From positions 3,472,001 through 3,536,000 of the forward strand of contig NZ_AUBJ02000001.1 of NCBI RefSeq assembly GCF_000429185.2: a stretch of 64,000 nt of DNA. The letters run 5' to 3'. The notes under the pieces were generated by a model that ran no database searches, was not told where the DNA came from, and was given only the letters and a program-made list of their open reading frames with translations. Numbering within the stretch: position 1 is the stretch's first letter; every line of letters begins with the position of its first letter. This document shows positions 45,614 to 54,267 of this stretch, in pieces. Source of the DNA: Actinoalloteichus caeruleus DSM 43889. Lineage in GTDB: Bacteria; Actinomycetota; Actinomycetes; Mycobacteriales; Pseudonocardiaceae. Position numbers and translations under genes: made by a program.

Positions 45614-46672
45614 ATGGGAAGACGAGCTGTCGTCGTGGGCGGCGGCATCGCGGGCTTGGCCTGCGCCGCCGCGCTGGGACATCGCGGGTGGGACGTGTCG
45701 GTGTGGGAACGCGACCACGCCCACCGCCCCGAGGGCACCGCACTGGGCATGTGGCCCGCCGCGCAGCGGGCCCTGGAACGGCTGGGGGTGGTGGACGAGC
45801 TGCGGCGGGTCGCGGTCCGGCAGGGTTCGTTCGTCCTCCGTTCCTCGACCGGCAGGGTCCTGGGAGGCACCGACGCCGAACGCATGGAACGACGCGCGGG
45901 CCTGCCGACCGTGCTGGTCGCCAGGCCGACGTTGCTGGCCACCCTCAACGCGGCGGTCCCCGAGGGCATCGTCCGGTTCGGGGCCGAGATCGACGACCCG
46001 AGCGCGCTGCTCGCCGACTGCGACCTGCTCGTCGGCGCGGACGGCATCCGCGGCGTCGTCCGGCCGGCCTTCTTCGGCGACCGCACCGAGGTGCGGTACG
46101 CCGGGGGGGTCGCGTGGCGGGGCGTGGCACCCATCGAGGTCGAGGGGCACGGTGAGATCTGGGGGCGGCGGTCGCTGTTCGGCCTGACGGGCATCTCCCC
46201 GGGCAGGACGAACTGGTACGCCACCATTCGCGGCCCCGAGGACGCGCCGCCCCCGCCCGACGACCTGGCCCACGTCCGCCAGTTCTTCGGGGACTGGCCG
46301 GACCCGGTCCCCCAACTGCTGGCGGCGATGGACGGCGAGACCATCCTGCGCAACCGGCTCTACGAGCTGCGCCCACCGCTGCGGTCCTTCGTCGCCGGCC
46401 GGGTGGCGCTGGTGGGGGACGCCGCGCACGCGATGCCCCCCAACCTGGGGCAGGGCGCCTGCCAGGCCCTGGTGGACGCCGTCACGCTGGCCGACAGCGT
46501 GGGCGACGGATCGGATGTCCCGGCCGGGCTCCGCGCCTACGACCGGGCGCGCCGCCGGCCCGCGCAACGGGTGGCCGCCGGCGCGCACCTGCTGTCCCGG
46601 GTCGCCCAGGCGGACCGGCTGGCGACGCCGAGGAACGCCCTGGCACGCCTGCTCCTCCCCCGGCCACGCTGA
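45614..46672 (+). CDS. FAD-dependent monooxygenase
   Basis: 352-residue flavoprotein of the p-hydroxybenzoate hydroxylase/zeaxanthin epoxidase group. It has VVVGGGIAGLACAAALGHRG at the N-terminus, DLLVGADGIRGVVRPAFF in the middle and VALVGDAAHAMPPNLGQGACQALVDA near residue 270. There is no thioredoxin-like C-terminal domain, unlike the enzyme at 31629, so the two belong to different subgroups. The operator upstream implies control by the divergent TetR protein. Substrate unknown. Confidence 0.9.
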   Translation: MGRRAVVVGGGIAGLACAAALGHRGWDVSVWERDHAHRPEGTALGMWPAAQRALERLGVVDELRRVAVRQGSFVLRSSTGRVLGGTDAERMERRAGLPTVLVARPTLLATLNAAVPEGIVRFGAEIDDPSALLADCDLLVGADGIRGVVRPAFFGDRTEVRYAGGVAWRGVAPIEVEGHGEIWGRRSLFGLTGISPGRTNWYATIRGPEDAPPPPDDLAHVRQFFGDWPDPVPQLLAAMDGETILRNRLYELRPPLRSFVAGRVALVGDAAHAMPPNLGQGACQALVDAVTLADSVGDGSDVPAGLRAYDRARRRPAQRVAAGAHLLSRVAQADRLATPRNALARLLLPRPR

Positions 46673-46747
46673 CCCCGCGGTCGGGCGCGGGATCGGGATC
46701 GGGGCCGGGGGAGGCGGGCCGGACCCGGCGCGCCCACGGCGACGCCA

Positions 46748-46785
46748 CGGCTGGTTCCGGCCCCCGACCACCCCGGAACCAGCCG
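46748..46785. terminator. Bidirectional terminator between monooxygenase and ABC permease
   Basis: Perfect 13-bp inverted repeat CGGCTGGTTCCGG/CCGGAACCAGCCG with a 12-base loop between the convergent gene ends (46672 and 46799). Confidence 0.75.
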
Positions 46786-46798
46786 CCCGCCCACCGGA

Positions 46799-47530
46799 TC
46801 AGGCCCAGCGGAAGAACCGGGCGGCCACCACGCTCCCGAGGACCGTCCACCCGATGAGCACCCCCACGTGCAGCGGGCTCGGCCACTCGCCCACCACCGT
46901 GGCGTCGAGGGCCTGGACCAGGGCGCCGAGCGGGACGAAGTCGCTGATGGCCCGCACCAGGTCGGGCATCGCCGGCCCGGGGGTCCAGGTCCCGGCGAAG
47001 AACGCCATCGGGAAGAACAGGGCGTTGCCCACGCCCGAGGCGACGCGGCCGTTCGAGCACAGCGCGGCCGACACCAGGCCCAGCGACATCAGGCAGCCGA
47101 TTCCCAGGACGAGGACGAGGAGGTAACCGACGAGGGTCCCTGGGGCGCTCAGCCCGAACGCGAGGCCGCCGACGAGGTGGACGAGGATGATCGACACGGC
47201 CGCCGCCCCGCAGTTGACGGCGGCCTGCGCCGCCAGCACGACCGACGGCCGGGCCGGCGTCGCCGACAGCCGGCGGAGCACCCCCTGCTCCCGGTAGGTG
47301 GCCATGAAGGTGGGCAGGCTGACCAGCGCGGTCATCGCGACGCCCATGCTGATCGCGATCGGCGCGTAGATGTCGATGAGCGCGCGTCCCCCGAAGTCCT
47401 CGTCCCCCAACGGGATCAGACCGATCAGGACCATCAGCAGCGCGGGGAAGATCGGGGCGAACCCGGCCGCGACGGGATCGCGGAGGAAGAGGCGGACTTC
47501 GGTGGTGACGGTGGTCCGGACAGCGGACAT
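46799..47530 (-). CDS. ABC-2 type permease
   Basis: 243-residue membrane protein with six hydrophobic helices and the ABC-2 plan: EVRLFLRDPVAAGFAPIFP at the N-terminus, GVLRRLSATPARPSVVLAAQ between helices 2 and 3, and ALFFPMAFFAGTWTPGPAMP near the end. It is on the same strand as the ATPase at 47827, which probably powers it, despite a 296-bp gap between them. It would form an exporter of unknown substrate. Confidence 0.9.
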   Translation of the reverse strand: MSAVRTTVTTEVRLFLRDPVAAGFAPIFPALLMVLIGLIPLGDEDFGGRALIDIYAPIAISMGVAMTALVSLPTFMATYREQGVLRRLSATPARPSVVLAAQAAVNCGAAAVSIILVHLVGGLAFGLSAPGTLVGYLLVLVLGIGCLMSLGLVSAALCSNGRVASGVGNALFFPMAFFAGTWTPGPAMPDLVRAISDFVPLGALVQALDATVVGEWPSPLHVGVLIGWTVLGSVVAARFFRWA

Positions 47531-47826
47531 GGTGGTCCCCCAGGAGAACGTGAGCGGTGGTGGCGCGGTGATCGCGCCGGACGGACGTTGGGACGAGCCG
47601 GCGGCCCGACCGCGGGCGGCGGGCGGCTGAGCGGCCGTTCGGCGGACGACCAGGATGTCGAGGCGGGAGCGGGCGACCCGCCGTTCTCCGGGGCCGGGGG
47701 CCGGTGCGCCTACCGGTCGGGTTTCCGACAGCGGGGCGGGAGGAGTTCCCGGGGGTCGGTGCTGACGACCACGGGCCGGGAGCGGGCCGGAGCGTTGGTG
47801 GCGGGAGGTGCGGAACGGGTGGTTCG

Positions 47827-48738
47827 TCAGGCGGCGGCGCGGTCGGCGCCGGTCAGTTCCACGAAGGCGTCGTCGAGACCGGGTTGGTTGACCCGCAGGT
47901 CGGTCACCCGGACTCCCCTGAGGTGCAGGGCCTCGTAGATCTCGGTCAGGCTGTCCTCGCCGCCGACGACGACCAGGTGCTCACCGCGCCGCTCCACCCC
48001 GCTGACCGTCGGCAGCTGGGCGACGAGGTCCTCCACCTGCTCCCCCACCGCCCGGAACCGGATGCGGTGCGGGAGCCCGGACCGGCGGACCAACCCCGCG
48101 GCGGTGTCGATGGCCACCGTCTGGCCGGCGTCGATCACGGCGAGCCGGTCGCAGAGCCGCTCGGCCTCGTCCATGAAGTGCGTGACGATCAGCAGGGTCA
48201 CCCCGGAGTCCCGGATGCTCTCGATCAGCCCCCACGTGTCCCGGCGGGCCTGCGGGTCGAGTCCGGTGGTCAACTCGTCGAGAACCGCGACCTTGGGCCG
48301 ACCGACGAGGGCCAGCGCCACCGAGAGGCGCTGCTTCTGGCCACCGGAGAGCTTCCCGAAGCGGGAGTTCACCTTGTCCCCGAGGCCGAGCCGGTCCACC
48401 AGGTCCCGCCAGTCGACGGGATTCGGGTAGAAGGAGCTGTAGAGGCGCATCGCCTCGGCGACGGTGATCTTGTCCGGCAACCGGCTCTCCTGGAGCTGCA
48501 CGCCAACCCGCTCCCGCACGGCCTGCCGGTCCCGAGCCGGGTCGAGACCGAGGACCTTCACCGCGCCACCGTCCCGCTCGCGCAGCCCGGTCAGGCACTC
48601 CACGCTCGTGCTCTTCCCCGCCCCGTTCGGGCCGAGGATGCCGAAGATCTCCCCCTCCTCCACGCTGAACTCGACGTCGTGGACGACCGCCCGCCCGCCG
48701 TAGCTCTTGCGGAGACCCCTGATGTCGATCACCGTCAT
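47827..48738 (-). CDS. ABC transporter ATPase
   Basis: 303-residue ATPase with GPNGAGKST, QLQESRLPDKITVAE at the Q-loop, KLSGGQKQRLSVALALVG, Walker B VAVLDELTTGLDPQAR, and VTHFMDEAE. In Walker B the catalytic Glu is followed by Leu (DELTTGLD) instead of the usual Pro, a common variant in this subgroup. A C-terminal extension resembles DrrA (VRVTDLRVNQPGLDDAF). It starts 36 bp after the upstream permease gene (48774 end) and so may be part of the GntR-headed operon, serving the permease at 46799. Confidence 0.92.
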   Translation of the reverse strand: MTVIDIRGLRKSYGGRAVVHDVEFSVEEGEIFGILGPNGAGKSTSVECLTGLRERDGGAVKVLGLDPARDRQAVRERVGVQLQESRLPDKITVAEAMRLYSSFYPNPVDWRDLVDRLGLGDKVNSRFGKLSGGQKQRLSVALALVGRPKVAVLDELTTGLDPQARRDTWGLIESIRDSGVTLLIVTHFMDEAERLCDRLAVIDAGQTVAIDTAAGLVRRSGLPHRIRFRAVGEQVEDLVAQLPTVSGVERRGEHLVVVGGEDSLTEIYEALHLRGVRVTDLRVNQPGLDDAFVELTGADRAAA

Positions 48739-48773
48739 GGTTCACCCTCTCGTCTCTGTGGTTCCGGTTGGTG

Positions 48774-49517
48774 TCAGGAGGTCGGCCGGCGCAGCGGCAT
48801 GTCCCGCATCAGCCGGTGGTTGAGCAGGAGCATCACGGCGACCGCGGCGATCCCCAGCGGGACGCTGGCCGCCGTGGGGAGTGGTTCGATGCCCAGCGCG
48901 TCGTAGGCCTGGCCGACCCAGCCGACGCCGAGCAACGCCTCGGGCAGCAGCCCGAGCAGCAGGCAGGGCAGCAGGAGTCCCAGCCCGCCCCAACCGCCGT
49001 ACCTGCCGAAGACGGAGCCGATCAACCAACCCAGGACCATGAAGGCGGCCAGGGCGATGAAGTGCTCCAGGAAGACCGTGCCCACCTGGGTCGAGCCGTC
49101 GAACAGGTGCGGGGTGCGGTAGGTGATCGGGATGCCCGTCCCGTCGAGGACGAACCACTCGACGAGGAACAGGCCGGCGATCACCGCCGCGGCGACGGCA
49201 GCGCCACCGAGGGCCAGGGTGGTTCCCGCCCAGAAGAGCTGGCGGCGGGTCACTCCCATCGGCAGGTAGTGCGCGAGCAGGGTGCTGGTGACGATGAGCG
49301 CGAGCGAGCCGAGGAAGAAGCGGGGGGAGCTGTTGGCCAGGAGCTCCGCGTGGCTGGTGGATTCGTCGGTCCGCTCGCCGAGGCCCAGCTCCACGTAGGC
49401 GATGACCGTGAAGACGGCGATGGCGATCGCGAGGTAGAGGGCGCTGATCCACAGCATCGTGGGAGCGACCAGGCGGGTGACCGTGAGCGCGGGGCTACGT
49501 CGGGTCGTGGTGGTCAT
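48774..49517 (-). CDS. Membrane protein of a Ytr-type ABC operon
   Basis: 247 residues with six predicted helices (for example APTMLWISALYLAIAIAVFTVIAYV and FFLGSLALIVTSTLLAHYL). No clear domain is recognised. The ATG overlaps the ATPase stop by four bases (49514-49517), so it is translationally coupled and probably the permease partner. The short cytoplasmic loop YLPMGVTRRQLFWAGT resembles ABC-2-like membrane proteins of Ytr/Bcr-type systems. Confidence 0.82.
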   Translation of the reverse strand: MTTTTRRSPALTVTRLVAPTMLWISALYLAIAIAVFTVIAYVELGLGERTDESTSHAELLANSSPRFFLGSLALIVTSTLLAHYLPMGVTRRQLFWAGTTLALGGAAVAAAVIAGLFLVEWFVLDGTGIPITYRTPHLFDGSTQVGTVFLEHFIALAAFMVLGWLIGSVFGRYGGWGGLGLLLPCLLLGLLPEALLGVGWVGQAYDALGIEPLPTAASVPLGIAAVAVMLLLNHRLMRDMPLRRPTS

Positions 49518-50395
49518 CGCCGGTCCTTCCGGGTGAGGTGGACGAACAGGTCCTGGAGGCGCACCGGTCCGGCCTCGACGCCGGCCGCCCTGGCACGGGA
49601 GAGGGCGTCCTCGTCGAGGTCCCCGTAGACGGTGATCGACTTGGTACCGCCGAGGACCTGCTCGTTGAGGACGGTGAGGCCGTGGCGCAGGTCGTCGACG
49701 GCCTGGGCCGGCCCGGTCAGGCTGACTCCCCGGCTCCGGAGGTCGTCGGTGTCCTCGTGCACGAGCAGTCGCCCCTCGTCGAGGATGAGGACCTCCTCGA
49801 ACAACGAGTCCACCTCCTCCACGAGGTGGGAGGACATGATCACCGTGCGGGGATGGGCCATGTAGTCGGCGAGCACCTCGTCGTAGAAGGCGTAGCGGGA
49901 GGGCGCGTCCAGCCCGACGTAGGCCTCGTCGAAGATCGTGACCGGCGCCCGGGACGCCAGCCCGACGATGATGTTGAGCGCCGACCTCTTCCCCAGCGAG
50001 AGCGAGGAGATCCGCTTCCGCCGCGGGAGTTCGAAGAGGTCGACGAGGCGGTCCGCGTACTCCTGGTCCCAGCGGGGGCGCAGCGCGGCGGCGGTCCGGA
50101 GGAAGCTCCCGACCTTCCATATCTCGTCACCGGAGTCCTTGATCCGGTCCTGGACCAGGCAGACGTCCGGCATGATCCTCGGGTTCTCGAACGGGTCCTC
50201 CCCGTCCACGAGCAGGGTGCCGGCCGTGGGCTTCGCGAGGGAGGCGACCAGCGATAAGAGCGAGGTCTTCCCGGAGCCGTTGCGTCCGATGAGGCCGTAG
50301 ATCCCACCTCCGGCGAGGCGGAAGTCGATCCCGCGCAGCGCGGGGGATCCCCGGTAGTCCAGCCGCAGGTCCCGGGCTTCGATCGAGTAGGTCAC
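49514..50395 (-). CDS. ABC transporter ATPase, YtrB/EcsA-like
   Basis: 293 residues with Walker A GRNGSGKTS, an atypical signature SLSLGKRSALNIIVGLA (LSLGK in place of LSGGQ), Walker B VTIFDEAYVGLDAPSR and SSHLVEEVDSLFEE. These changes are typical of the YtrB group that sits with YtrA-type GntR regulators. It overlaps the GntR stop by four bases (50392-50395). A C-terminal domain of about 80 residues follows. Confidence 0.9.
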   Translation of the reverse strand: MTYSIEARDLRLDYRGSPALRGIDFRLAGGGIYGLIGRNGSGKTSLLSLVASLAKPTAGTLLVDGEDPFENPRIMPDVCLVQDRIKDSGDEIWKVGSFLRTAAALRPRWDQEYADRLVDLFELPRRKRISSLSLGKRSALNIIVGLASRAPVTIFDEAYVGLDAPSRYAFYDEVLADYMAHPRTVIMSSHLVEEVDSLFEEVLILDEGRLLVHEDTDDLRSRGVSLTGPAQAVDDLRHGLTVLNEQVLGGTKSITVYGDLDEDALSRARAAGVEAGPVRLQDLFVHLTRKDRR

Positions 50396-50757
50396 TTCTG
50401 GGTCCCCCTTCCGGTCTCGATGTGCCGCACCACGTCGTCGAGCGAGATGCCGAGGACCCGCGCCTCGGCCAGCATCACGTCGACGACCTCCCGGAAGAAG
50501 CGCTCCCGGCGCTGGGCCAACAGCACCGGCCTGGCCTCCCCGCTGACGAACATCCCTATTCCCCGCCTCTTGTAGAGCACGCCCTCGTCGATCAGCTGGC
50601 GGAAGGCCTTGGCCGCCGTCGCCGGGTTGATCCGGTAGAAGGCCGCGTACTGGTTGGTCGACATGACCTGCGTGTCCGCCGAGAGCTCTCCGGAGAGCAC
50701 GTCGTTTTTGATCTTGTCCGCGATCTGTTGGTAGATCGGACTCCGGTCATCGAACAC
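50392..50757 (-). CDS. GntR family regulator, YtrA subfamily
   Basis: 121-residue repressor: a GntR winged helix (PIYQQIADKIKNDVLSGEL, then MSTNQYAAFYRINPATAAKAFRQLIDEGVLYKRRG) with only a short C-terminal tail of two helices for dimerisation, the YtrA plan. It heads an operon of overlapping genes with the ATPase at 49514 and membrane protein at 48774. YtrA regulators respond to cell-wall-active compounds in Firmicutes and actinobacteria; that role is an inference here. An inverted repeat at 50788-50809 in its promoter is a likely autoregulatory operator. Confidence 0.93.
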   Translation of the reverse strand: MFDDRSPIYQQIADKIKNDVLSGELSADTQVMSTNQYAAFYRINPATAAKAFRQLIDEGVLYKRRGIGMFVSGEARPVLLAQRRERFFREVVDVMLAEARVLGISLDDVVRHIETGRGTQK

Positions 50758-50787
50758 GTACGTCCTCCGGCGTCCTTGGGTTCGTTA

Positions 50788-50809
50788 CTCATGTAGTGAA
50801 CCACATGAG
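50788..50809. promoter_or_regulatory. Inverted repeat in the GntR operon promoter
   Basis: CTCATGT-N8-ACATGAG, a perfect 7-bp inverted repeat 31 bp upstream of the GntR start. Flanking GTTA and AGTAG extend partial symmetry. Candidate YtrA-type operator. Confidence 0.5.
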
Positions 50810-50810
50810 G

Positions 50811-51227
50811 AGTAGACACGACAAGGACGATTCCCGGCGTGCGACCGACGAAAGGGGCTCCACCACCAGGAGAAGGCCGCTGACCTGCGACGGAAGCGCG
50901 CGCACTGACCGCGAGAACCCCCGGGGCCACCATGCCGACAGGAGCCCGGACCCTCCGGGTGGGCGAGAGGTTCCCGCCACGACCGACGAACCCCCCACCG
51001 CCACGGGGGACCCAGGCAAGAACCGCCCCACGGGGACAGGGGGCGGGCCGACGCCGTCCCGGGAACCCGCGATCGAGGGCCCCGTCGGGAACGGGCGCCC
51101 CCCGCCAGCCCAGCCGGAGGAACGCACCACGTGCCGGGCGGAGCCGCGCCGGAGCCCGACCCCGGTCACGCGGACACGCGGGACCCCCCGGCGGGCGCGA
51201 CCGGGTCACCGAGGTCGACGAGGCGGG
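50811..51227. other. Intergenic region without recognisable gene
   Basis: About 415 bp upstream of the GntR operon and downstream of the TetR gene at 51228. Open frames are low-complexity Pro/Arg/Gly. I see no gene, RNA or strong hairpin. Confidence 0.4.
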
Positions 51228-52019
51228 TCAGACCTCCTGGTCGGAGCCGCGGCGTGTCGCGCGGACGCGCGCCTCGACACCATCGAGGATCCGGGCCAAC
51301 CCGTAGTCGATGGCGCTCCCGGTGTCCTCGGGGCGCCCCTCATCACCGCCCTCGAAGACCCCGGCCGACATGAGGCGCACCAGGTTGGGGTACCGCTGGG
51401 GGTCGACGACAGCGCCCAGCGTGGCGGCGTAGTTCTGGATGTGGGCGGCGGACTCACCGGAGGGGTCGCCCGCACGGGCACTGCCCAGGTCGAGGCTGAT
51501 CCGGGAGAGGTCGCGCAACGCGCCAGTCAGGAACAGCGCGGTGAGCAGGGTCTCCTCCTCGCTCAGGCCGCTGCCGCCCAGTGCGCGCAACAGCTCCTCC
51601 ATCCACGCGAGCTGGTTGGGACCCATCGGCGGCGTGTTCAGCTGGGCCCGGACCAGCCACGGGTGCCGGCCGTAGAGGTCGACCAGGCCCCGGGAGACGA
51701 TCTCCACCTCCTCCCGCCAGCCGCCGGGCGCGCCCGCCCCACTGGGAGGGCCGGCAGTCGCGGCGTCGACCATGAGGTCGATCAGCTGCTCCTTGCCGGA
51801 GAGGTACCGGTACAGCGACATCGTGCTGTAGCCGAGTTCGGCCGCGACCCGCTGCATCGACAGCTCGTCGAGCCCTTCGGCGTCCGCCACCGCGATGGCG
51901 GCGGCGACGATCTTCGTCAGGCTCAGCCTCGGTTTCGGCCCCCGGGACGGTCGTGCCATCTGGTCCCGCCAGAGCAGTTCCAGGCTGCTTGGCCGCGCGT
52001 CCTCGCCGTCCGCTGTCAT
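51228..52019 (-). CDS. TetR family regulator of the adjacent ABC exporter
   Basis: 263 residues from ATG 52019. DNA-binding part: LTKIVAAAIAVADAEGLDEL and MQRVAAELGYSTMSLYRYL, then the tetracycline-repressor-type C-terminal domain (RHPWLVRAQLNTPPMGPNQLAW; similar to RHPWML of the protein at 22175). It is divergent from the DrrA/DrrB-like genes at 52146 with two operators between. It is the third member of the same subfamily in this window, each next to an exporter or oxygenase. Confidence 0.93.
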   Translation of the reverse strand: MTADGEDARPSSLELLWRDQMARPSRGPKPRLSLTKIVAAAIAVADAEGLDELSMQRVAAELGYSTMSLYRYLSGKEQLIDLMVDAATAGPPSGAGAPGGWREEVEIVSRGLVDLYGRHPWLVRAQLNTPPMGPNQLAWMEELLRALGGSGLSEEETLLTALFLTGALRDLSRISLDLGSARAGDPSGESAAHIQNYAATLGAVVDPQRYPNLVRLMSAGVFEGGDEGRPEDTGSAIDYGLARILDGVEARVRATRRGSDQEV

Positions 52020-52058
52020 CGCCCACCCATCACGTCGGTTGACGACGATCCTAAAACT

Positions 52059-52094
52059 GTGTATGAAATACACACAACAGTGTGCGACGTACAC
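52059..52094. promoter_or_regulatory. Two palindromic operators between TetR gene and ABC exporter
   Basis: GTGTAT-GAA-ATACAC at 52059-52073 is a perfect palindrome, and GTGTGC-GAC-GTACAC at 52080-52094 has one mismatch; centres are 21 bp apart. They have the same 6-3-6 form as the sites at 22075 and 33135. Confidence 0.7.
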
Positions 52095-52145
52095 AGTTTC
52101 TCTCCGGCGGGTCACCCGCCTCCCTACACCTCACGGGGACACCAC

Positions 52146-53114
52146 ATGACCACCACCGCCTTTCCGATCCAGGCGAGCGGCCTGCGCCGCTCCCTCGGGT
52201 CGACCCAGGTGCTCGACGGCGTCGACCTCCGCGTGCCACGCGGAACGCTGCTGGCCCTGCTCGGCCCCAACGGCGCCGGGAAGACCACCACCGTCCGCAT
52301 CCTCAGCACCCTGCTCCAGCCCGACTCGGGCACCGCCACCGTCAACGGCCACGACGTCGTGACGGAGGGGGCCGCCGTCCGCAGATCCATCGGCCTGACC
52401 GGTCAGTACGCGACCCTCGACGACCTGCTGACCGGGCGGGAGAACCTGGTGATGATGGGTCGCCTGCGGCACCTCGACCGTCGCGCCGCCCGCCGGGACG
52501 CCCAGAACCTGCTCGAACGCTTCGACCTGACCGAGGCCGCCGACCGACCCGTCCGCACCTACTCCGGTGGGATGCGGCGACGCCTCGACCTGGCCGCCAG
52601 CCTGCTGGGCGGTCCGCCGGTGCTCTTCCTCGACGAACCGACGACCGGGCTCGACCCGAGGAGCAGGGTGAGCCTCTGGGACACCGTCCGCGAACTGCTG
52701 GCTTCCGGGGTCACGATCCTGCTCACCACCCAGTACCTGGAGGAGGCCGACCAACTGGCGGACCGGGTCGCCCTCATCAACGGCGGGCGGATCGCAGCCG
52801 AGGGCACGTCCGACCAGCTCAAGAGGCGGATCGGCACCGCGCGTCTCGACCTGTCCTTCGCCACCGAGGCCGAACGGCACCACGCGGCGCGGCTCCTGCT
52901 CCCATCCGAGGCAGCACGGGACACCGGGGAAACCAGGCTGAGCGTCCCGGTCGACGGGGTCGACGAACTCGGCCACCTGATCGGCCGGCTGGGACACGCC
53001 GGCGTGCGAGTGGCCGACTTCGAGGTCAGCAAACCCACCCTCGACGACGTGTTCCTCTCCCTGACCGAGGACCGCGCGTCCACCGGCCCGGCCCCCGTGG
53101 AGGCACGGCGATGA
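52146..53114 (+). CDS. ABC transporter ATPase, DrrA-like
   Basis: 322-residue ATPase of a drug-type exporter: GPNGAGKTT, LTGQYATLDDLLTGREN (typical DrrA wording), YSGGMRRRLDLAASLLG, LFLDEPTTGLDPRSR and TTQYLEEADQLAD, with the DrrA C-terminal extension ending SKPTLDDVFLSLTEDRAS. ATG 52146 follows the operators by about 50 bp. Its stop overlaps the permease ATG by four bases. Probably induced when the divergent TetR protein binds its ligand. Confidence 0.95.
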   Translation: MTTTAFPIQASGLRRSLGSTQVLDGVDLRVPRGTLLALLGPNGAGKTTTVRILSTLLQPDSGTATVNGHDVVTEGAAVRRSIGLTGQYATLDDLLTGRENLVMMGRLRHLDRRAARRDAQNLLERFDLTEAADRPVRTYSGGMRRRLDLAASLLGGPPVLFLDEPTTGLDPRSRVSLWDTVRELLASGVTILLTTQYLEEADQLADRVALINGGRIAAEGTSDQLKRRIGTARLDLSFATEAERHHAARLLLPSEAARDTGETRLSVPVDGVDELGHLIGRLGHAGVRVADFEVSKPTLDDVFLSLTEDRASTGPAPVEARR

Positions 53115-53923
53115 GCGTTCAGACGATGCCCTGGCTCACCCCGGCCCCGCCGCTGCCCTCCCCGGTCCGCCGAGCCACCTCGGCGAGCGCCGTCCTCGTC
53201 GGGCGGGGGTTGCGGCACCTGAGGCGCAGTCCGGAACAGGTGGTCCTCGCGGTCGCCGTGCCCACCAGCATCCTGCTGATCTTCCGGTACCTCTTCGGCG
53301 GTGCGATCGACACCGGAGGCGCCTACGTCGACTACCTGATCTCCGGGGTCATCGCCATCGGCGTCGGCATCAGCGCGATGTCCACCACCAGCTCGGTCAG
53401 CCAGGACATGACGAACGGGATCGTGGACCGGTTCCGGTCGCTGCCGATGCCCGCCTCGGCGGTCCTCGTCGGCCACGTCGTGGCCACGGTGGCCCGTGCG
53501 CTGATCTCGTTGACCACCCTCATCCTGGTCGGGCTCCTGGTCGGGTTCCGCCCGTCCGCCGGCGTGCTGGAATGGCTGCTCGCGATCGGCCTGCTGGTCC
53601 TCTTCGCGCTCGGCTTCGCCTGGTTGGCGGCCCTGCTGGGGCTGCTGGCCAGCAGCGTGGACGCGGCCAGCGGCTACGGGACGATCCTGCTCTTCCTGCC
53701 CCAGGCCAGCAGCGCCTTCGTCCCCCCGGAGACCATGCCGACCGCCCTGCGGGTCTTCGTGGAGAACCAGCCGATCAGCCTCGTCATCGACGCCGTCCGG
53801 GGACTGCTGTTGGGAGTGCCCGCCGACGGGGCCGGCGTGGCCGCCGTCATCTGGTGGACCGCGATCACCGCGGTGGCCGTACCGCTGGCGGCCGTGCTCT
53901 ACCGGCGACGAGCGGTCGGCTGA
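53111..53923 (+). CDS. ABC-2 type permease, DrrB-like
   Basis: 270 residues with six hydrophobic helices. ABC-2 landmarks: LRRSPEQVVLAVAVPTSILLIFRYLFGG, GVIAIGVGISAMSTTSSVSQDM, RFRSLPMPASAVLVGHV and PQASSAFVPPETMPTALRVF. The ATG at 53111 overlaps the ATPase stop (ATGA), so the pair is coupled. Together they form an exporter, substrate unknown. Confidence 0.94.
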   Translation: MSVQTMPWLTPAPPLPSPVRRATSASAVLVGRGLRHLRRSPEQVVLAVAVPTSILLIFRYLFGGAIDTGGAYVDYLISGVIAIGVGISAMSTTSSVSQDMTNGIVDRFRSLPMPASAVLVGHVVATVARALISLTTLILVGLLVGFRPSAGVLEWLLAIGLLVLFALGFAWLAALLGLLASSVDAASGYGTILLFLPQASSAFVPPETMPTALRVFVENQPISLVIDAVRGLLLGVPADGAGVAAVIWWTAITAVAVPLAAVLYRRRAVG

Positions 53924-54267
53924 CCGACCACCAGGCCGGACAGGACGGCGGCGGGCGAGCCCGCGCCGCGTCGTTCGTCACAGATGACTTCTCGACCCGC
54001 GAGTAACAGTGTTGTGTGACTCGCCGCGCGAGTTCGGCGCGAGCGGCCACTGACGGCAGGACGCCTCCGACACCCGGCCCAACCCGGCCGGGCCCGGCGG
54101 AAGCGGACCCGCTCTGGGGGTGTGGCCGCTCGCGCCGGACACCGCCCCCGGGCGCCCGGGGGCGGAACGCCGTGGGTGGGCGCGGACCCCGGTCCTCGCC
54201 CACGACCACGAACCCCGCCAGGTGGGACCTCCCCGACGGCGCGGACCGGGCCGGGGCACTCGCCTCC
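53924..54267. other. Intergenic region between convergent ABC permease and LysR genes
   Basis: About 345 bp. No gene recognised. GC-rich short self-complementary words (around 54075-54110, CCCGGCCGGGCCCGG) could serve as a terminator but the pairing is not unique. Confidence 0.4.
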
